Source: Candidatus Acetothermia bacterium (GTDB taxonomy: Bacteria > Bipolaricaulota > Bipolaricaulia > Bipolaricaulales > Bipolaricaulaceae). Taken from it: 32,028 nt of DNA. Below are positions 8,472-16,115 of the stretch, in pieces. Numbering within the stretch: the first letter of the stretch is position 1; each line of letters begins with the position of its first letter. The DNA lies in assembly GCA_024653305.1 (NCBI GenBank), contig JANLFW010000018.1:1-32028 (forward strand), in the 5' to 3' direction. The position numbers and the translations under genes were made by a program. A model generated the notes under the pieces. It saw only the letters and a program-made list of their open reading frames with translations, was not told the origin of the DNA and ran no database searches.

Positions 8472-9062
8472 TCAGGCGAAGCGCACCCCGTCCACGGTCG
8501 TGACCACGCCCTGGTACAGGAACGTCACCTGCCGGAGGGCGCATGCGAGGTCGAACGGGGTCAGGGCGCTCACCGCGTCCTCGGGGAGCACCACCCGGTA
8601 CCCGCGGAGCGCCGCCGACCCGGCGGCGTGGAGCACGCAGATGTTGGCCACCGTTCCGGCCACCACCACGTGCCGCACCCCCCACCGGCGGAGGACGAGG
8701 TCGAGCGGGGTGGCGTAGAAGGAATCGTACGTCGGGGTCTTGATGACCGGTTCCCCCGGGCGAGGCCCAAGCTCGGCCACGATCTCCGCCCCCCACGACC
8801 CGGCCACGGCATGGGGCGGCCAGATCGCGAACTCCGGGTCGTCCGGGCTGTGCCAGTCTTGGGTGAACACGACGCGGACTTCGGCCGCCCGCGCCCTCTC
8901 GAGGAGGCGGGCGATGGCGGGGATCGTGCTCGGTGCCTCCGGGACGAACAGAGCGCCGTCCGGATGGGCGAAGTCGTTCTGCATGTGCACCACGAGGAGC
9001 GCCGCCTCCCGCGCCGGGAGGACCACTTCGCGCGCCCGGGGGATCTCAGGAACGTCCACCAT
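8472..9062 (-). CDS. Nicotinamidase-like cysteine hydrolase (catalytic Asp replaced by His)
   Basis: This 196-residue isochorismatase-superfamily protein looks like PncA, which deaminates nicotinamide to nicotinate in the cytosol. Metal-site residues D69 and H71 (TQDWH) and H84 (WPPHA), Lys K108 and nucleophile C142 (ANICVL) are present. Two positions differ from classic PncA: the Asp of the usual VDMQNDF motif is H26 (VVHMQNDF), and the His normally found shortly after DWH is replaced (SPDDPEF). The ATG at 9062 is the first sensible start; no good ribosome site precedes it, and it lies 22 bases after the nicotinate phosphoribosyltransferase stop, so translation may be coupled. That neighbour uses nicotinate, which strongly supports a role in NAD salvage, but another amide is possible given the altered residues. 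Confidence 0.75.
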   Translation of the reverse strand: MVDVPEIPRAREVVLPAREAALLVVHMQNDFAHPDGALFVPEAPSTIPAIARLLERARAAEVRVVFTQDWHSPDDPEFAIWPPHAVAGSWGAEIVAELGPRPGEPVIKTPTYDSFYATPLDLVLRRWGVRHVVVAGTVANICVLHAAGSAALRGYRVVLPEDAVSALTPFDLACALRQVTFLYQGVVTTVDGVRFA

Positions 9063-9084
9063 CGCTTTGATTGTAGGGCCCCGG

Positions 9085-10398
9085 TTACAGGGTCTCCACC
9101 AACGCCGCGAGCTTGCACGAGAGGCACACCGGGTAACCGGGTTCGTCCACGGGGTCGAGGTCGGCGAGGTGGGGGGGCAGGGAGAACAGGCGCTCGCGGA
9201 TTTCCTCCCGTCGGCGATGGAGGTCCACCGGGGGCAGCACCCGTCGCCCGCCTTCCATGGCCTTGACGAGGAGCGGCCGGCCGGGGAGGACCTCCTCGGC
9301 CAGGGCAATGGTGTCCTGGATTCGCCCCCCTTCTTCTTGCCGCCACACCTGGGTCCGGCCGGGCAGGGTGACCTTGCCCGGGCTCCGCTTCATGCGCGGC
9401 CCGTGGGCATCCTCGACCAGCTTGTACATGCCGGGGAGCGCTGGGAGGTCCCACGACACCCCGAGCCGGGTCCCCACCCCGTACCCCCACGCGGCCCCGC
9501 CCCGGGCCCGGAACTCCCGGATCCGGTGCTCGTCGAGGTCTCCGGACACGAAGATCTGGACCTCGGGGAACCCGGCCCGATCGAGAAGCTCCCGCACCGC
9601 CCGGCAGTAGCCTACCAGGTCCCCGGAATCGAGGCGCACCCCGGAAAGGTCCCGCCCCACGGCCCGGAGCTCCCGGGCCGCCGCCGCCGCGTTCCGGGCC
9701 CCCTCCATCACGTCGTAGGTGTCGATGAGGAGCACCGGTCGCGGGTGGTCCTCGGCGAACGCCCGGAACGCGGAGAGCTCGTCGGGGAAGCTCAGGACGT
9801 ACGAGTGGGCCATCGTGCCCACCACCGGGATCCCATAGCGCTTTCCGGCAAGGACGTTCGAGGTGCCGTGGAACCCGGCGAGGAAACTCGCCCGGGCGGC
9901 ATGGACGGCGGCGTCGGCCCCGTGGTCCCGACGGGGGCTGAAGTCCACCACCGTCGCCTCCTCTCCCACGGCGAGGAGGATCCGCGCCGCCTTGGACGCC
10001 ACCAGGGTCTGGTAGTTGAGGACGTTGAGAAGGTAGGTCTCCACGACCTGGGCCTGGATGCGGGGAGCGGTCACTTGGACCAAGGGCTCCCCGGGGAACA
10101 CCATTTCCCCTTCCGGGACGGCCCACACCTCCCCGGTGAACCGGAGCGCCCCCAGGTAATCGAGGAACGCGGAATCGAAGAGATCCAGGGAATCGAGGTA
10201 GGCGCGGTCGTCCTCCGTAAACCGGAGGGCCTCCAGGTGGTCGAGGAGGGGGTCCAGGCCGGCGAACAGGAGGAACCGGCGGTTCGGGACCGGAGCCCGC
10301 ACGAAGTACGCGAACGTGGCCGGATCGTCCATGCCCCGCCGGAAGTACGAGTAGGCCATGGTCAGCTCGTACAGGTCCACAAGCAGTGCCTCCTCCAT
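9085..10398 (-). CDS. pncB: Nicotinate phosphoribosyltransferase
   Basis: This 437-residue cytosolic enzyme converts nicotinate, PRPP and ATP to nicotinate mononucleotide in the Preiss-Handler NAD salvage route. Typical features are the N-terminal LVDLYELTMAYSYFRRG, the catalytic-His region GTMAHSYVLSFPDE (H198), the phosphoribosyl-binding RLDSGDLVGYCR and FVSGDLDEHRI, and GVGTRLGVSWD. The C-terminus ends with CLSCK. AGGAGGGG lies just ahead of the ATG. The nicotinamidase-like gene follows 22 bases downstream on the same strand, so the two would take nicotinamide to NaMN. The 141-base region upstream is shared with the divergent gene at 10540. A TTGACC element lies there on this strand, but no matching -10 is clear. 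Confidence 0.92.
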   Translation of the reverse strand: MEEALLVDLYELTMAYSYFRRGMDDPATFAYFVRAPVPNRRFLLFAGLDPLLDHLEALRFTEDDRAYLDSLDLFDSAFLDYLGALRFTGEVWAVPEGEMVFPGEPLVQVTAPRIQAQVVETYLLNVLNYQTLVASKAARILLAVGEEATVVDFSPRRDHGADAAVHAARASFLAGFHGTSNVLAGKRYGIPVVGTMAHSYVLSFPDELSAFRAFAEDHPRPVLLIDTYDVMEGARNAAAAARELRAVGRDLSGVRLDSGDLVGYCRAVRELLDRAGFPEVQIFVSGDLDEHRIREFRARGGAAWGYGVGTRLGVSWDLPALPGMYKLVEDAHGPRMKRSPGKVTLPGRTQVWRQEEGGRIQDTIALAEEVLPGRPLLVKAMEGGRRVLPPVDLHRRREEIRERLFSLPPHLADLDPVDEPGYPVCLSCKLAALVETL

Positions 10399-10539
10399 CT
10401 CCCCCTCCTTGCTCGAGAGCCAACGCAGCCGGTAGGCCGACGGGACAAGTTTGCCGCGCCCGGGGGGTCAACGCCATGCTGCCCGCGCTCTCCACCCACG
10501 GGCTTTGTACCCGGTAACATGGCGTCAGGAGGGAAAAGC

Positions 10540-11292
10540 ATGGACTTGTGGAAGATCCTGCTGTTGGGCGCGGTGGTGGTGGGCCTGATCTTGCTGTTTC
10601 AGATGGGATCCAGGCCCGTGGCGGTGCCCGAGCCCCTACCGGGGAGCCTCGTCGAACAGGGCACGTTCGCGATCGAGCAGGCCGGCCAGCGGGTCGGGGA
10701 GGAGGCGTTCACGGTGTGGCTGGTGGAGGCGGGGTTCCGCGTGGACTCGGAGGTCCGGCTGACCGGGGTGGAACTGGCCGCCGAGCTCCTGCTCTCCCCC
10801 GATTGGACCCCCCTCTCCTACACGCTGGTGGTCCAGACGCCCCATGGGAAACAGCACTTAGCCGCGCGCATCGCTGGCGAGGAGGTGACGTTCGAAGCGG
10901 TGGTCGGCCTCGTCCGGCAGGACCGGGAGCTTACGGAAACGCCGCCGTTCGCGGTGCTCGACAACAACGTGATCGGCCACTGGCACGCGCTGTACCGGTT
11001 CCTGCGGGCCGCGGGGCGGACGGGGGAGATGCAGGGCACCGCCCTCATCCCTCAGGCGTTCGCCGCCCTTCCGTTCCGGGCTCAGCCGCCGGAGCCGGTG
11101 GGGCTCAAGGTGGGTGAGCGGACGCTCCCTGCCGAGCGCTACCGGGTGCAACTCGCGGACCAGGAGGTGTGGCTGTATGGGCAGGGGGAGCTCCTCCTCG
11201 GGGCGGTGTTCCCGACCCAGCTGGCGCTGGCCTACCTGGAAGAGGTCCTGCCGGATGGGCTGATCGTCGTCGAGCCCGTCCCCTCGCCCTAG
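10540..11292 (+). CDS. Membrane-anchored protein of unknown function
   Basis: I do not recognise this 250-residue protein. It begins MDLWKILLLGAVVVGLILLF, a single N-terminal membrane anchor or uncleaved signal, followed by a Pro-rich spacer and an extracytoplasmic part rich in alternating beta-strand pattern (for example TFAIEQAGQRVGEEAF and LSYTLVVQTPHG). The pattern of a lipid-clip-like or DUF3108-like beta fold comes to mind but is not a confident match. A conserved-looking segment reads VLDNNVIGHWHALYRFL. AGGAGGG at 10527-10533 gives a convincing start at 10540. A much longer open frame runs through this start from the left, but its upstream part is antisense to pncB and pncA. The gene stands alone, divergent from pncB and 35 bases ahead of the next promoter. 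Confidence 0.7.
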   Translation: MDLWKILLLGAVVVGLILLFQMGSRPVAVPEPLPGSLVEQGTFAIEQAGQRVGEEAFTVWLVEAGFRVDSEVRLTGVELAAELLLSPDWTPLSYTLVVQTPHGKQHLAARIAGEEVTFEAVVGLVRQDRELTETPPFAVLDNNVIGHWHALYRFLRAAGRTGEMQGTALIPQAFAALPFRAQPPEPVGLKVGERTLPAERYRVQLADQEVWLYGQGELLLGAVFPTQLALAYLEEVLPDGLIVVEPVPSP

Positions 11293-11326
11293 GGCTTCCC
11301 CCTCGTCGCGGGTTGCCGGGCCCCAC

Positions 11327-11356
11327 TTGACGCCCCCGGGGCATTCTCTCTACAAT
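11327..11356 (+). promoter_or_regulatory. Promoter of the FadR-type regulator
   Basis: TTGACG (11327-11332) and TACAAT (11351-11356) are 18 bases apart. The expected transcription start, near 11363, falls inside the operator at 11359-11373 and only about nine bases before the start codon. The mRNA would be nearly leaderless, and regulator binding would block initiation directly. Confidence 0.65.
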
Positions 11357-11358
11357 GT

Positions 11359-11373
11359 ATTGGTCTGACCAAT
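11359..11373. promoter_or_regulatory. PdhR-box-like operator O1 over the regulator start
   Basis: ATTGGTCTGACCAAT is a 7-1-7 palindrome that fits the FadR-subfamily pattern and the E. coli PdhR consensus ATTGGTnnnACCAAT exactly. It begins three bases after the -10 element and overlaps the start codon of the regulator gene, implying negative autoregulation. A sister site lies at 12138-12152. Confidence 0.7.
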
Positions 11374-12085
11374 GGACCCGACCTCGGGCTTGCCTGAAGG
11401 GAGACGGTCCTTCCTGGTCCTGGACCGCATCGTGCAGGCCATCCGGTCCGGTGAGTACCAGGAAGGGGCCCGTTTGCCCACCGAACGGGAGCTCGCCGAT
11501 CTGTGCGGCGTCAGCCGTTCCTCGGTCCGGGAAGCCCTCAGCATTCTGAGCGCCCTCGATATCGTGGACCGGCGCGTCGGGGACGGCACCTACGTGCGCT
11601 GCTGCGACGACCGGGTCCTGTCCCTGACCCTGGAGCTGGCCCGGGGCGAGGCGGACCTGCGGGACACGTTTGAACTGCAACGGATCCTCGAGGTCGGCGT
11701 GGCCGAGCTCGCCGCCCGCATCATGTCTGCCGATCACCTCGCCGAGATCCAAGTAGCGGTCGGAGAGATGGAAAAAGCCGCCGCCCGCGGCGACGTGGAG
11801 GCCTATTTTGCCGCCGACCGCCGGTTCCACCTCACGGTCGCCGCCGCCACCGGCAATGCCCTGCTCGAGCGCCAGCTCCGCTCCCTGATCGCTCAGATGG
11901 ACCGTCCGCTGTGGCGCACCGTCAAGGGCTATTTCATCCGGCATCAGGCCGAGTACCTCAACCGGTCACTGGCCGCCCACCGCCGGCTCTTGTCGGCGTT
12001 CCGGCTTCGGGACACCGCCCTCGCCCGCAGGGTCATGGAAGAGCACTTCGAACGCATCCGGGGGGAGATCTTCGGCGATGCCTGA
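11372..12085 (+). CDS. GntR-family transcriptional regulator, FadR subfamily (FCD domain)
   Basis: This 237-residue DNA-binding regulator has an N-terminal winged helix (residues about 14-80; ARLPTERELADLCGVSRSSVREAL is diagnostic when read across 38-61) and an all-helical FCD effector domain with the usual Asp/His metal-ligand pattern (DRRFHLTV, then AAHRRLL and EEHFERI). FCD proteins generally sense small carboxylates such as pyruvate, lactate, citrate or gluconate. The ATG at 11372 lies inside operator O1 with no ribosome site, consistent with a nearly leaderless transcript; a CTG at 11414 behind GAAGGGAG is an alternative. A matching operator lies 141 bases before the downstream ABC transporter, so it probably controls itself and that operon. 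The effector is unknown; a phosphoglycerate or related acid is my inference from the target genes. Confidence 0.88.
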   Translation: MDPTSGLPEGRRSFLVLDRIVQAIRSGEYQEGARLPTERELADLCGVSRSSVREALSILSALDIVDRRVGDGTYVRCCDDRVLSLTLELARGEADLRDTFELQRILEVGVAELAARIMSADHLAEIQVAVGEMEKAAARGDVEAYFAADRRFHLTVAAATGNALLERQLRSLIAQMDRPLWRTVKGYFIRHQAEYLNRSLAAHRRLLSAFRLRDTALARRVMEEHFERIRGEIFGDA

Positions 12086-12137
12086 CGGCAACGTGACGAC
12101 GCACGGGGCATCCCTCTGGACTGGGTGGTGCCGGTTC

Positions 12138-12152
12138 ATTGGTCAGACCAAA
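12138..12152. promoter_or_regulatory. PdhR-box-like operator O2 upstream of the transporter operon
   Basis: ATTGGTCAGACCAAA repeats the O1 palindrome (TTGGTC-N-GACCAA) with one base different in the outer pair. It lies in the 207-base gap between the regulator stop and the binding-protein gene. No convincing -35/-10 pair is visible around it, so the promoter it controls is not located. Confidence 0.65.
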
Positions 12153-12292
12153 CGGCAACCGCCGCGCCGGGACCTTCGGGGCAGGCAGACCGGGTCCGGG
12201 GAGCGGTCGGGGTACGGCAGAGGGGAGGTGGGAGCCGGCCTGAGCTTGGGCGAATTGACGGGAGATGCTGATTTCTAACGCAAGGAGGGACG

Positions 12293-13282
12293 ATGCGGAA
12301 GGCATGTGTAGTGCTGAGCGTGGGGTTGTTGGCGATCCTGGTGGGGTTCGGCGTGGCAGCGAAGGAAACCCTCCTGATCTACACGTCTACCCCGGTGGAG
12401 ATCATGACCAAGCTCGAACAGATGTTCGAGGCGACCTACCCGGACATCGACCTCCAGGTGTTCCGCTCCGGAACCGGCAACATCGCTGCCAAGCTCGCTG
12501 CAGAACGGGAGGCGGGGAAGATCCAGGCCGACCTGATCTGGGTTGCTGAGTACACGTACCTCGAAGAGCTCAAAGCCCAGAACCTCCTCTACAAGTACGA
12601 ATCGCCAGAGGCGAAGAACATCCCTGCACTCCTTGTGGATAAGGATGGCTACTACTACGGGGCCCGCATCTTCGCGTTGGTCATTGCGTACAACACGAAC
12701 TACGTCAAGGACCCGCCCCGGACGTGGACCGATCTCCTTGATCCGAAGTGGAAGGGGCAGATCGTAACCGCCAACCCTAGCTACTCCGGGTCCAATGCGA
12801 TCGCCGCCGCCGTCCTCGGCATGAAGTACGGGCTCGACTACTTCCGCGGCCTGGCCGCGAACAACACCACCGTCGTCCAGGGCAACAGCCAATCCGTGAC
12901 CGAGGTCGCTGCCGGCGCGTACCTGGTCGGGTTGACCTTGGACAACATGGTCCGCGGTCTCAAGGCCCAGGGAAGCCCGATCGACCTCGTGTACCCCGAC
13001 GACGGCCCGATCTTCCTCCCGAGCCCGATCGGGATCTTCGCCACGAGCCAGCATCTTGAGGCGGCGAAGAAGTTCGTGGATTACGTGCTGTCGGCAGAGG
13101 GACAGCGGGCGCTCGTTGAGATCGGAGCCTACATCCCGGCCAGGACCGACGTCGCCGGGCCGGCCGGGGCGCCGACCCTCGATGAGCTCGTGGCGAAGGC
13201 GATGCCGGCGGAGATAGAGGCCATCGTCGCCAACATCAACTTCTACACCCAGCAGTTCGTCAAGATCCTGCTTGGCCAGTAG
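12293..13282 (+). CDS. ABC transporter substrate-binding protein, ferric/hexose-phosphate (AfuA/FbpA) type
   Basis: This 329-residue type II periplasmic binding protein carries a Sec signal peptide of about 23 residues (hydrophobic VVLSVGLLAILVGFGVAA, then KETLLIY). Motifs of the Fe3+/spermidine-putrescine/2-aminoethylphosphonate cluster are present: RSGTGNIAAKLAAEREAG near residue 63, QADLIWVAE, and PRTWTDLLDPKWKG. Members of this cluster bind iron, thiamine, phosphonates or, as shown for AfuA, sugar phosphates. The paired tyrosines of ferric-binding proteins are not obvious near the C-terminus, which favours an organic or phosphorylated ligand. AAGGAGGG precedes the ATG. With the permease and ATPase that follow it forms a complete importer, translationally linked to phosphoglycerate enzymes. 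Confidence 0.85.
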   Translation: MRKACVVLSVGLLAILVGFGVAAKETLLIYTSTPVEIMTKLEQMFEATYPDIDLQVFRSGTGNIAAKLAAEREAGKIQADLIWVAEYTYLEELKAQNLLYKYESPEAKNIPALLVDKDGYYYGARIFALVIAYNTNYVKDPPRTWTDLLDPKWKGQIVTANPSYSGSNAIAAAVLGMKYGLDYFRGLAANNTTVVQGNSQSVTEVAAGAYLVGLTLDNMVRGLKAQGSPIDLVYPDDGPIFLPSPIGIFATSQHLEAAKKFVDYVLSAEGQRALVEIGAYIPARTDVAGPAGAPTLDELVAKAMPAEIEAIVANINFYTQQFVKILLGQ

Positions 13283-13289
13283 CCGAACC

Positions 13290-13315
13290 GGGGCGGGGCC
13301 GACCGGTCCCGCCCC
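13290..13315 (+). terminator. GC hairpin between binding-protein and permease genes
   Basis: Bases 13290-13300 pair with 13305-13315 (11 pairs, one G-T) around a GACC loop, in the 45-base gap after the binding-protein stop. There is no T-run beyond TTC. The same arrangement occurs at 2846-2875, and both probably set a high binding-protein to membrane-component ratio. Confidence 0.5.
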
Positions 13316-13327
13316 TTCATCCTGACC

Positions 13328-15001
13328 ATGGGGCCGAAACTGACGCGGACGCTCGCGTTCGGTGTAGCCTTCGCTTTGCTGATGGCGCTGGTGGCGTTTC
13401 CGCTGGGGATCTTGTTCTACAAGAGCTTTGTGCGCGCGGGAGAACCTTCGCTGGGGAACTACACCGAGGTGTTCTCCGACGGACGTAACTACCTGCCGTT
13501 CTGGAACACGGTCAAGCTCGGGTTCTGGACAGTGCTCCTGGCCGCGGCGATCGGCGTCCCGCTGGCATGGGTGGTCGCCCGCACCGATCTCCCGGGGCGG
13601 TGGCTTCTCGAGAACCTGTGCTTGCTCCCGTACATGATCCCTCCGTTCATCGGGGCCATCGCCTGGGTCCAGCTCCTCGCCCCCCGGGTGGGCTACGCGA
13701 ACAGGTTGTGGATGTCCCTTGTCGGCACCACGACCTCTCCGTTCAACATCTACTCGTTCGGGGGAATGGTGTGGGTGATGGGACTCTATTCCTTCCCATT
13801 CGTGTTCATCGCCGTGCTGGGGGCGCTGGAGCGGATGAACCCGTCGCTGGAAGAAGCAGCCCGGATCTCCGGGGCAGGGCGGTTCCGGGTGGTGCGGGAC
13901 ATCACGATCCCCCTCGTCCTTCCCAGCGTGATGTCCGGGATGATGCTCGCGTTCCTGTACACGGTGGCCAACTTCGGGATCCCGGCTTTGATCGGGATGC
14001 GGGCCCGGATCTTCGTCCTCACCACGCGCATCTATAGCTACGTGTACCGCGGTGACTTCGCCGGGATCCAGCTGGCCGCGGCGTTGTCGGTGTTGCTGAT
14101 GGTGCTGGCCGTGGCGCTGCTTGTGCTCAACCAGTGGATCCTACGGCGACAGCACGGGGCGGCGATCATCTCCGGGAAGAGCGTTCGCCCGACCGTGGTC
14201 GAGCTCGGTCGATGGAGGTACCCATTGGCCGGGGTGGTCTACCTGTTCCTCACTCTCGCCATCATCGCCCCGCTCGTGGCTTTGTTCCTCACCTCATTCC
14301 TCCGGGCATGGGGGCTGCCGCTCGCGTGGTCAAGCTTCACAATTCGGAACTACCAGTATGTCCTGTTCGAGTACAGTCTGACCAAGAAGGCGATCGTCAA
14401 TAGCCTCTCGCTCGCCCTCATCGCCGCCTCGGCGGCGACAGCCCTGGGGGCGATCCTCGCCTACATCTCTACGAAGACCCAGCTCCGAGGACGGAGGGTT
14501 GTGGACACGCTGTGCACGTTGCCGAACGCTATCCCCGGCACGGTGGTGGCGCTGGCGATGATCCTGGCCTGGTCCGGGCAGTTCAGGATCAACCTGTACA
14601 ACACATTCGCGATGCTGATCGTGGCCTATGTGGCCCACTACACGTTTTACGCGTTCCGCAACATCTCCGCGTCCCTCGTGCAGATCCACCCCTCGCTCGA
14701 GGAGGCGGCGCGGATCGCCGGAGCCGGGTGGCTGCAGAACTTCCGCGACGTGGTGGTGCCGCTGATTCGTCCGGGGCTCGTCGCGGGGTGGCTCCTCGTG
14801 TTCATGCCCACGTTGCGGGAACTGAACATGTCGATTCTGCTTTATGGGCCGCGCACGCCGACCATCGGCGTGGCCGTGTTCGAGCTCCAGGACGCCGGGT
14901 ACTACCACATCGCCGCCGCGCTGGCCGCGTTGGTGGTGGTCGTGATCTTCGTGACCAACCTCGTCGTGCGGAGGATCGTCGGCGGCCGTCGGCGCGCCTG
15001 A
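13328..15001 (+). CDS. ABC transporter permease with two fused BPD_transp_1 domains (AfuB/FbpB type)
   Basis: This 557-residue inner-membrane protein has about twelve hydrophobic segments in two homologous halves. Each half carries the ATPase-contacting EAA loop: EEAARISGAGRFRVVRDITI around residues 176-195 and EEAARIAGAGWLQNFRDVVV around 458-477. A single chain with two permease domains is characteristic of the ferric/thiamine/hexose-phosphate transporter group. No clear ribosome site precedes the ATG at 13328; the preceding hairpin ends 12 bases upstream. The ATPase gene follows after 10 bases. Assignment to this transporter class is firm, and the solute is unknown. Confidence 0.9.
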   Translation: MGPKLTRTLAFGVAFALLMALVAFPLGILFYKSFVRAGEPSLGNYTEVFSDGRNYLPFWNTVKLGFWTVLLAAAIGVPLAWVVARTDLPGRWLLENLCLLPYMIPPFIGAIAWVQLLAPRVGYANRLWMSLVGTTTSPFNIYSFGGMVWVMGLYSFPFVFIAVLGALERMNPSLEEAARISGAGRFRVVRDITIPLVLPSVMSGMMLAFLYTVANFGIPALIGMRARIFVLTTRIYSYVYRGDFAGIQLAAALSVLLMVLAVALLVLNQWILRRQHGAAIISGKSVRPTVVELGRWRYPLAGVVYLFLTLAIIAPLVALFLTSFLRAWGLPLAWSSFTIRNYQYVLFEYSLTKKAIVNSLSLALIAASAATALGAILAYISTKTQLRGRRVVDTLCTLPNAIPGTVVALAMILAWSGQFRINLYNTFAMLIVAYVAHYTFYAFRNISASLVQIHPSLEEAARIAGAGWLQNFRDVVVPLIRPGLVAGWLLVFMPTLRELNMSILLYGPRTPTIGVAVFELQDAGYYHIAAALAALVVVVIFVTNLVVRRIVGGRRRA

Positions 15002-15011
15002 GGAGGGGAGG

Positions 15012-16115
15012 ATGGCGGGCATCACGCTGCGCCGGGTGACCAAGCAGTTCGGCGACGTCAAGGCGGTGGACGATGTGTCCTTGGACATCGCCGATGGGGA
15101 GATCGTCTGTTTCCTAGGTCCTTCCGGGTGTGGCAAGACCACGACCCTGCGCCTGATCGCCGGGTTCGAGCGCCCCACCGCCGGGGAGGTGTACATCGGC
15201 GAGCGCCGGGCCTCCTCGGCCAAGGAGCTCGTGCCCCCCGAGCGTCGCAACCTGGGGATGGTGTTTCAGAACTACGCGGTGTGGCCGCACATGACCGTGT
15301 TCGACAACGTGGCCTATCCGCTGAAGTTGCGCAAGGTCCCCAAGGCCGAGATGCGCAGGAAGGTCATGGACACGATCGCCATGGTCGGCCTTGGCGGGCT
15401 CGAGAAACGCTACCCGGAACAGCTTTCCGGCGGGCAGCAGCAGCGGGTGGCGTTGGCCCGAGCCCTGGTGGTGGAGCCGGACGCGCTGCTCCTGGATGAG
15501 CCCCTGTCCAACCTCGACGCCAAGCTCCGGGAGAAGATGCGGTTTGAGATCATGGACCTCCACCGGCGCCTTCGGGTGACCCTCGTCTACGTGACCCACG
15601 ACCAGGCCGAGGCGATGGTGCTATCGGATCGGGTGGTGATCATGAACCAGGGGAGGGTGGTCCAGGTGGGGTCCCCGTGGGAGATCTACCGCGAGCCGGC
15701 CGACCCGTTCGTGGCCGACTTCATCGGGCTGGCCAACTTCGTCCCGGCGGTGCTCGTAGAGGAGGCTGGCGGGGAAGGGGTGGCGGAGGCCGATACCCCA
15801 CGCCGGCCCCGGTTCCGGTGCCTTGTCCCGTCGCGGCCGGGGCGCGCGCTTCCGGCGAACGGCATCCTGTTCGTGCGCCCGGAGGAAGTGGAGCTTCTCC
15901 CCGCTGGGGAGGCAGAGGTGACAGGGACGGTGACCCGGGTCACGTTCCTCGGAGCGCGGCTCGACGTGCGGGTCGAGGCCGATGGGGCCGAGTGGCGGGT
16001 CGAGGCCCCGGCCGGGGCGCGGGTGCGGGAGGGCGATCGGGTTGGCCTGGTGGCCCAACGCGCCATCTTCTTTGACGCGAAAGGAGCGATCGATGAAACC
16101 GAACCAAGCGCATAA
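15012..16115 (+). CDS. ABC transporter ATP-binding protein (AfuC/PotA type)
   Basis: This 367-residue ATPase energises the importer encoded just upstream. Walker A is GPSGCGKT (36-43), the Q-loop is in FQNYAVWPHM, the signature is LSGGQQQR (138-145), Walker B is LLLDEP (159-164), and the switch His is in YVTHDQAEA. After residue 235 comes a regulatory TOBE-like domain (VRPEEVELLPAGEAEV) typical of PotA/FbpC proteins. GAGGGGAGG lies directly before the ATG. Its last 23 bases overlap the start of the cyclic 2,3-diphosphoglycerate synthetase gene in another frame, so the transporter and that enzyme are made from one message. Confidence 0.92.
   Translation: MAGITLRRVTKQFGDVKAVDDVSLDIADGEIVCFLGPSGCGKTTTLRLIAGFERPTAGEVYIGERRASSAKELVPPERRNLGMVFQNYAVWPHMTVFDNVAYPLKLRKVPKAEMRRKVMDTIAMVGLGGLEKRYPEQLSGGQQQRVALARALVVEPDALLLDEPLSNLDAKLREKMRFEIMDLHRRLRVTLVYVTHDQAEAMVLSDRVVIMNQGRVVQVGSPWEIYREPADPFVADFIGLANFVPAVLVEEAGGEGVAEADTPRRPRFRCLVPSRPGRALPANGILFVRPEEVELLPAGEAEVTGTVTRVTFLGARLDVRVEADGAEWRVEAPAGARVREGDRVGLVAQRAIFFDAKGAIDETEPSA

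Noticed and set aside
8570-10495. 641-codon open frame on the - strand overlapping pncB
   Set aside because: Low-complexity Gly/Pro/Arg translation in a shadow frame of pncB and the nicotinamidase-like gene.
8740-11292. 850-codon open frame on the + strand
   Set aside because: Only its last 250 codons (from 10540) have a ribosome site and protein-like composition; the rest is antisense to pncB and the nicotinamidase-like gene.
12078-12278. 66-codon frame between the regulator and the binding-protein gene
   Set aside because: It overlaps the regulator end and operator O2, has no ribosome site and no recognisable pattern.
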